64,000 nucleotides of DNA from Oscillospiraceae bacterium. Lineage in GTDB: Bacteria > Bacillota > Clostridia > Oscillospirales > Oscillospiraceae. The stretch covers positions 25,746-89,745 of the forward strand of contig CADAUZ010000017.1 in NCBI GenBank assembly GCA_902791215.1, in the 5' to 3' direction. Positions 59,485 through 64,000 of this stretch are shown one piece after another (the first letter of the stretch is position 1; each line of letters begins with the position of its first letter). The position numbers were made by a program, and so were the translations under genes. Below the pieces are notes generated by a model. It was not told where the DNA came from and searched no databases. It was given only the letters and a program-made list of their open reading frames with translations.

Positions 59485-60642
59485 ATGACCGAGAAACTAT
59501 ACTACCAAAACAGCCATCTCTTCGCCTTTGATGCCAAAGTCCTCGACTGCCGCGAAGAGAAAAAAGGCTACAGCGTCGTGCTCGACCGCACGGCGTTTTT
59601 TCCCGAGGGCGGGGGACAGCTTGCCGACACCGGCACCCTCGGCGGGGTGCGTGTGACAGACGTGCACGAGCGGGGAGAGGAGATTCGCCACTATACCGAC
59701 GCGCCCGTCACAGTCGGCGAAACCGTACACGGCGAGCTCGACACTGAGCAGCGCCTTCGCCGCATGCAGAACCACTCGGGCGAGCACATCCTTTCGGGCC
59801 TTGTCCACAACGCCTATGGCTACGACAACGTGGGCTTTCACATGGGCGCCGAGTGCATGATCATCGACTTTTCCGGCGAGCTTTCCTGGGAGCAGCTCAT
59901 GGAGCTGGAAACGCGGGCCAACGAGGTCGTGCGCCAAAATCTCCCGCTGCACATCTGGTTCCCCGATGAGGCGGAGCTTTCCGCGTTCGAATACCGCAGC
60001 AAGCTGGAGCTTACCGAAAACGTGCGCATCGTGGAGATACCGGGCGTGGACCGCTGCGCCTGCTGCGCGCCGCACGTGGAGCGCACCGGCGAGGTGGGCG
60101 TCGTCAAGATCCTCGACAGCCAGCGCCACCGGGGCGGCCAGCGGGTGAGCGTGATCTGCGGCATGGACGCCCTCGAGGACTACCGCGCACGGCAGGAGAG
60201 CGTCACGGAAATCTCCCGCGCCCTCAGCGCCAAACGCGGCGAGGTGACGCAGGCGGTGCAGCGTGTTTTGACCGAGCAGCAAAGCATGAAGGAGCGCTGC
60301 GACGCCCTGTCGCTTGCCCTTATTCAATACATGGCGGACGCGGAAGGGGAGCGGGACGGCAACATCGTCCTGTTCAGTGACGTTCTGGGAGAGATCGCCC
60401 AGCGGGAGCTGGTGAACCTCCTCATGCCCAAGGCCGGGGGCTTTGCCGCCGTGTTCTGCGGCAGCGACAAAGACGGCTGGCGCTACATCATCGGAAGCCT
60501 CCGCGTTGACCTCCGCGCCGGGGCCAAAACGATCAACGCCTTGATCGACGGGCGGGGCGGGGGAACGCCTCAGATGATCCAGGGCAGCGCCCACGCTTTC
60601 AGGGAAAAAATAGAAGGCGTACTAAATGTTCTGAGTGTTTAG
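59485..60642 (+). CDS. alaX: Alanyl-tRNA editing protein AlaX (long form with DHHA1)
   Basis: This 385-residue protein resembles the editing half of alanyl-tRNA synthetase and would deacylate Ser-tRNA-Ala or Gly-tRNA-Ala. The N-terminal beta domain has FFPEGGGQLADTG. The zinc site is His97/His101 (NHSGEHILSG) plus Cys193/His197 (CACCAPH). A C-terminal DHHA1 domain (about 270-385, GRGGGTPQMIQGSA) marks the long AlaX type. It starts 18 nt after the TPR/hydrolase gene, behind GGGAGAG, so the two may be co-transcribed. Confidence 0.93.
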   Translation: MTEKLYYQNSHLFAFDAKVLDCREEKKGYSVVLDRTAFFPEGGGQLADTGTLGGVRVTDVHERGEEIRHYTDAPVTVGETVHGELDTEQRLRRMQNHSGEHILSGLVHNAYGYDNVGFHMGAECMIIDFSGELSWEQLMELETRANEVVRQNLPLHIWFPDEAELSAFEYRSKLELTENVRIVEIPGVDRCACCAPHVERTGEVGVVKILDSQRHRGGQRVSVICGMDALEDYRARQESVTEISRALSAKRGEVTQAVQRVLTEQQSMKERCDALSLALIQYMADAEGERDGNIVLFSDVLGEIAQRELVNLLMPKAGGFAAVFCGSDKDGWRYIIGSLRVDLRAGAKTINALIDGRGGGTPQMIQGSAHAFREKIEGVLNVLSV

Positions 60643-60715
60643 ACAATAACGGTCAAAATGTACAGAATAGAAATTGGAAAACTACCAATTTGTCACAAAT
60701 TCGACGAAATGAGAA

Positions 60716-60744
60716 TTGACAAGGCGTTCACGCTTTGTTAAAAT
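60716..60744 (+). promoter_or_regulatory. Promoter of the dehydratase operon (TTGACA-17-TAAAAT)
   Basis: TTGACA (60716-60721) and TAAAAT (60739-60744) are 17 bp apart, giving a leader of about 65 nt before the GTG start. The 60643-60715 gap holds no other clear signal. Confidence 0.85.
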
Positions 60745-60813
60745 AAACGCATAAGGATGGGCGTACTGCGCCCGCTTGGTATTCAACGGAAATCTAATTT
60801 GGAGGGTTATCTT

Positions 60814-62025
60814 GTGAAAGATCTCAAGCATCTGATCTACTTTGAGAATCTGCTTCAGGAAGCCAATAACGAGCTGGTACAGCAGGCCAAGAAGGACGGT
60901 CTGCGCGCGATCGGCTACACCTGTTATTTCATGCCTGAAGTGCTTCTCGACCTGCCCGGCTGCTTCTCCGTCAGACTGAGAGCGCCGCGCTGCACATCCC
61001 CCGACATCGCGACCTATTACATGTCCGCCCGTGTATGCCATTACGCAAGAAGCCTCATGGAGCGCGCCCTGGAGGGCGGCTTCAACTTCCTCGACGCGCA
61101 GATGGCCACCGAGACCTGCACCGCCACCTGCCGCTTCCAGGAGCATCTGCAGCAGAAGCATCTCGACTCCGTCGACGATATGCGCATCATCGACAACGAC
61201 GACTTCTTCTGCGAATTCTCCGATGTCCCGTTCAAAAATAACGAGATCTCCTACGAGCACTATGCCACCCAGCTTCGCGCCCATGTCCTCCAGCCCCTGC
61301 ACGATCACTTCGGCATCGACATTTCCGATGAGGCCATCCGCAAGGCCGTCGAGCAGCAGAATGAGGTAAGCCGCCTCATCAACGAGATCGGCGACTACCG
61401 CAAGCTCGATAACCCCACCATCACCGGCTATGAGTTCCATGTCATTCAGCTCTGCTCCCTGGTATGTCCCAAGTACCTGATCCTCCCGTACCTGCGCGAG
61501 ACCGCCGAGGAGATGAAGACCCGCGAGCCCGACATGAAGAAGGAGTTCCGCTGCAAGGTGGTCCTGGCCGGCTCCGAGAACGACGACCCCGACTTCACCA
61601 AGCTGGTCGAAAGCTGCGGCGCCCGCGTCGTGGTCGACCGCTACTGCTACGGCGCGGTCGAGTCCCGCCAGATCATCGACCTGCCCGACGGCGTCGATCC
61701 CGTCTACGCCATCGCCAAGCACTATCTGCACTCCTCAAACTGCCCGCGCTTCATGCCCCAGGACGAGATGCGCGCCAGAAAGAAGAGAATCGCGGAGCTT
61801 GCCAAAGAGTACCACGCCGACGGCGTCATCATCGCCTCCAACAAGTTCTGCGAATACTGGAGCTATGAGCGCGTCATCGACACCGTCATCCTCAAGCGCG
61901 ACTTCGGCCTGCCCGTCTGCTCCATCGAGAAGGAGTACATCAACACGGCCTCCGGCCAGCTGCGCACCCGTTTCCAGGCCTTCGTAGAGAGCGTCGAGAT
62001 CAAGAAGATCCAGGAGGGCAAGTAA
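60814..62025 (+). CDS. 2-hydroxyacyl-CoA dehydratase family subunit (HgdB/BcrC-like), smaller subunit
   Basis: This 403-residue protein is of the dehydratase/benzoyl-CoA-reductase family, whose members carry a 4Fe-4S cluster and act after one-electron activation by an ATPase. Features are the GYTCYFMPEVLL opening, the Cys-rich MATETCTATCRFQEHL and LCSLVCPKYLI stretches, and the C-terminal YHADGVIIASNKFCEYWSYE and SIEKEYINTASGQLRTR motifs, the last typical of HgdB-type proteins. GTG 60814 is preferred because GGAGGG lies upstream. The substrate is unknown; amino-acid-derived 2-hydroxyacyl-CoAs or aromatic CoA esters are possible. Confidence 0.85.
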   Translation: MKDLKHLIYFENLLQEANNELVQQAKKDGLRAIGYTCYFMPEVLLDLPGCFSVRLRAPRCTSPDIATYYMSARVCHYARSLMERALEGGFNFLDAQMATETCTATCRFQEHLQQKHLDSVDDMRIIDNDDFFCEFSDVPFKNNEISYEHYATQLRAHVLQPLHDHFGIDISDEAIRKAVEQQNEVSRLINEIGDYRKLDNPTITGYEFHVIQLCSLVCPKYLILPYLRETAEEMKTREPDMKKEFRCKVVLAGSENDDPDFTKLVESCGARVVVDRYCYGAVESRQIIDLPDGVDPVYAIAKHYLHSSNCPRFMPQDEMRARKKRIAELAKEYHADGVIIASNKFCEYWSYERVIDTVILKRDFGLPVCSIEKEYINTASGQLRTRFQAFVESVEIKKIQEGK

Positions 62026-62026
62026 A

Positions 62027-63643
62027 ATGGCTAAAAAGAGCGTCAGCAAAGCACTGAGAGATTTCTGGTATGGCAAGCCCCATACCGCCGAAGAGGGCGG
62101 CCGCCGCCTCGGCGAGCTGCACGAGGACAAGACCCACCTCTACAAGCACAGAGAGTGGCGCGGTGTCGCGGACACCATGTACTACTTCTACAACATCTGG
62201 CTGTATAACTACATCTTCATGGTCAAGGACATCATGGTCATGCACGGGCCCATCACCTTCGCCAAGGGCCTGTGGCGCTACCGCTGGGTCGGCCAGACCT
62301 ACCTGCCGGTTCTCCACTGGTTTGACCGCGGCCTTGAGGGTATGCGCGGCGAGGCCATGAAGGCCTCCGCCTGGCACTACCGCGCCATGGTTTCCACCAC
62401 CATCCGCCAGTTCCAGCGCATGTTCGCCGCCGATACCCGTCTGCACGGCGGCAAGCAGAACGAGCTGTACAAGCACACCATCGCCCACAACGAGACCGTC
62501 TGGGGCGGCGTGTTCTATCCCTGGGACGGCGAGATCACCAATGTCCCGCTGGAAATGATCCCCTACTTCGTCACCTGCCACGTCAACTCCCACACTGTTC
62601 TCAACTACATCGACGCGGTGCAGTCCATCGGCCTGCCCGGCGACCCCTGCCCCATGTGCCAGGCCGAGTCCGGCATCTTCGTCCTGGACGACGTGCCCGA
62701 CTACGCCCCCGCTGTCATCACCTGCAACGAGGCCTGTGACGCGTCCGTCTCCACCTCCACCCTGCAGGACTGGTTCTTCGACAAGCCTCTCTTCTCCCTG
62801 CCTATGCCCATGCTCTTCGATGACCCCCTGGTCAAGAAGTACGTCATGCGCGAGATCGAGGAGCTGTGGAAGTTCGTCGAGCAGCAGTACGGCATCCCCT
62901 TCAGCTGGGAGAAGCTCACGAAGAAGCTGGAGCTCCAGAACGAGCTGCAGCGCTTCGAGTGGGAGAAGTGGGAAGTCGCGGCCAAGTCCGACTACTATCC
63001 CATCAACGGCGTCGCCCAGGCCCTGTACCGCATCTACCAGACTCAGTACGGCGACTGGGAGATCTGGCATGTCACCGACAAGAAGGTCCGCAAGATCCTC
63101 GAAAAGTGCGTGTCCAAGAAGATCAACTCCTTCCCCCAGACCCGCCACCGCGTGATCGCCTGGTCCTGCGCGCCGCTTTACTACTCCAACTGGTGCACCT
63201 GGGCCTACAACTGCTGGGGCCTGAACGTCATCATCAACATGGACTCCCTGATGTTCGACATGGAGATCCGCACCGACTCCTACGAGCACACCCTCGAGGA
63301 TATGGCCCAGTACCACATGTGGGCTCCGATGCGCCGCATGGCCGTCGGCGGCATGCACCACATGTTCGAGCTGTGGGACTACATGAAGCGCTTCAACTGC
63401 GACATGGTCGCCATGTACGACCAGCTCCAGTGCAAGGGCGTGCAGGGTCTGCACGGCCTGTTTGAGGACGAGTTCCGCAAGAGAGACATCAAGGCCTTCT
63501 GGATCCCCCACGCCCTGCCCGACAGCCGCACCGTCTCCCGCGCCGAGATTCGCCGCCTCATCAACGACTACATGAGCACCGTCATGCACGAAGAGCCTCT
63601 GGACCCGTCTCTGCTTGACTTTGACGACTCCATGACCTGGTAA
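62027..63643 (+). CDS. 2-hydroxyacyl-CoA dehydratase family subunit, larger subunit
   Basis: This 538-residue partner subunit starts 1 nt after the previous stop. It contains GLPGDPCPMCQAESG and VITCNEACDAS with candidate cluster cysteines, CAPLYYSNW, and a C-terminal Cys-containing YDQLQCKGVQGLHGL block. It is longer than classical HgdA/HgdB or FldB/FldC (about 375-480 residues) because of an N-terminal region of about 100 residues rich in Trp and Tyr. The order subunit-subunit-small protein-activator matches an activatable dehydratase system of strict anaerobes. Confidence 0.82.
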   Translation: MAKKSVSKALRDFWYGKPHTAEEGGRRLGELHEDKTHLYKHREWRGVADTMYYFYNIWLYNYIFMVKDIMVMHGPITFAKGLWRYRWVGQTYLPVLHWFDRGLEGMRGEAMKASAWHYRAMVSTTIRQFQRMFAADTRLHGGKQNELYKHTIAHNETVWGGVFYPWDGEITNVPLEMIPYFVTCHVNSHTVLNYIDAVQSIGLPGDPCPMCQAESGIFVLDDVPDYAPAVITCNEACDASVSTSTLQDWFFDKPLFSLPMPMLFDDPLVKKYVMREIEELWKFVEQQYGIPFSWEKLTKKLELQNELQRFEWEKWEVAAKSDYYPINGVAQALYRIYQTQYGDWEIWHVTDKKVRKILEKCVSKKINSFPQTRHRVIAWSCAPLYYSNWCTWAYNCWGLNVIINMDSLMFDMEIRTDSYEHTLEDMAQYHMWAPMRRMAVGGMHHMFELWDYMKRFNCDMVAMYDQLQCKGVQGLHGLFEDEFRKRDIKAFWIPHALPDSRTVSRAEIRRLINDYMSTVMHEEPLDPSLLDFDDSMTW

Positions 63644-63655
63644 GGAGAGTAAGAT

Positions 63656-63874
63656 ATGAATAAGATCTGCAAGTTTTTCCTGAAACTGTTTGGCATTCTC
63701 TTTGTGGTGAATGCGGCTCTGTTCGCCGTGTTCTTCTTCGACCTGGACGGCAAGCTCCTCTTTAACGTGGTGGAGCCCTTCCTCAAGAAGCACTACGACA
63801 ACATGGACCGCAAGGACACCCTCAAGGCGCCCTACGAGATCGACAAGTTCCCCAAGTACGACTTTAATTCCTGA
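63656..63874 (+). CDS. Small single-span membrane protein in the dehydratase operon
   Basis: This 72-residue protein has one hydrophobic segment (about 8-30, FLKLFGILFVVNAALFAVFFF) and a charged C-terminal tail (LKKHYDNMDRKDTLKAPYEI). ATG 63656 follows AAGGAGAG, 12 nt after the large subunit, and the activator ATPase starts 18 nt later. I do not recognise the family. Its place between the enzyme and its activator suggests membrane tethering or assembly of the complex, which is inference. Confidence 0.75.
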   Translation: MNKICKFFLKLFGILFVVNAALFAVFFFDLDGKLLFNVVEPFLKKHYDNMDRKDTLKAPYEIDKFPKYDFNS

Positions 63875-63892
63875 GATTACGGAGGCTATATA

Positions 63893-64000
63893 ATGAAATA
63901 TTTCGGCGGTTGTGACGTAGGTTCCACCTACACCAAGGCAGTCATTCTGGACGAGAACGGCAAGATGATTGCCGACACCACCATTCGCAGCAAGATCAAT
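63893..64000 (+). CDS. BadF/BcrA-type activator ATPase (5' part, runs off the edge)
   Basis: The first 36 residues (MKYFGGCDVGSTYTKAVILD and on) show the phosphate-1 motif of the ASKHA ATPase fold (GxDVGSTxTK), as in HgdC/BcrA/BadF activators that pass an electron to 2-hydroxyacyl-CoA dehydratases. ATG 63893 follows GGAGG. The rest lies beyond base 64000. Its neighbours are the two dehydratase subunits it would activate. Confidence 0.88.
   Translation, partial: MKYFGGCDVGSTYTKAVILDENGKMIADTTIRSKIN

Overview
The window looks like chromosomal DNA of a high-GC anaerobic Firmicute, most likely a gut Oscillospiraceae (Clostridial cluster IV) relative. The grounds are Gram-positive surface anchoring (LPXTG-type signals and three sortases), a DprA-TopA-TrmFO-PlsX-Rnc-SMC-FtsY housekeeping run of Firmicute type, an oxygen-sensitive 2-hydroxyacyl-CoA dehydratase cluster, sigma-A promoters of the TTGACA-17-TATAAT type and several families of short palindromic intergenic repeats. 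The genus is inference; no rRNA or tRNA gene is present to settle it.

Layout. 1-14.5 kb: a sortase-assembled pilus locus, made of signal peptidase I, a ~2,900-residue LPSTG adhesin with Cys/His-rich repeats and a CHAP-like domain lacking its catalytic residues, an LPETG backbone pilin, a class C sortase, an LPQTG minor pilin and a second sortase. 14.5-16 kb: two single genes (a thioredoxin-like/DUF5684 fusion and a double-glycine-leader PepSY protein) that share an unusual triple TGTGA direct-repeat promoter. 16-22.5 kb: an endonuclease/phosphatase-fold protein, glyA, threonine dehydratase, a probable yybP-ykoY (Mn2+) riboswitch in front of an SLC13/ArsB-type permease, and a frameshifted SpoU/TrmH methyltransferase. 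22.6-39.3 kb: the housekeeping run dprA, topA, trmFO, plsX, rnc, radical SAM, smc (with short arms), ftsY, yhbY, nadD-yqeK fusion, rsfS, leuS and rpsU.

39.4-42.9 kb: a compact RiPP-like cassette. A promoter and a small acidic peptide ORF carrying a G9 tract are followed by a SPASM radical SAM enzyme, a PqqD-type recognition protein and an S26 peptidase; a class B sortase converges on them. 43-47 kb: methionine metabolism, with metNIQ preceded by a Met/Cys-rich leader peptide and an intrinsic terminator (an apparent ribosome-mediated attenuator) and divergent from metA, whose Glu111 suggests acetyl-CoA use. 47-60.6 kb: a degenerate SGNH protein, an EF-G paralogue, a DUF1269-like protein, a P-type-ATPase-derived apparent pseudoenzyme with a very acidic N-terminus, rlmB, a D-aminoacylase-like amidohydrolase, a rhomboid-like protein with a zinc-finger tail, a TPR/alpha-beta-hydrolase protein and an AlaX editing factor. 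60.7-64 kb: two 2-hydroxyacyl-CoA dehydratase subunits, a small membrane protein and the start of the activator ATPase; this operon runs off the right edge.

The strongest candidates for undescribed biology are the Met/Cys-rich attenuator, the peptide/radical-SAM/PqqD/S26 cassette with its homopolymer switch, the shared TGTGA promoter linking the thioredoxin and leader-PepSY genes, and the pseudo-P-type ATPase. Dispersed repeats fall into three structural groups: A (9500, 11921, 22483), B with GTAGGGGC/GCCCCTAC ends (11793, 33300, 36311, 47141, 58011) and C-like elements (21544, 39846).
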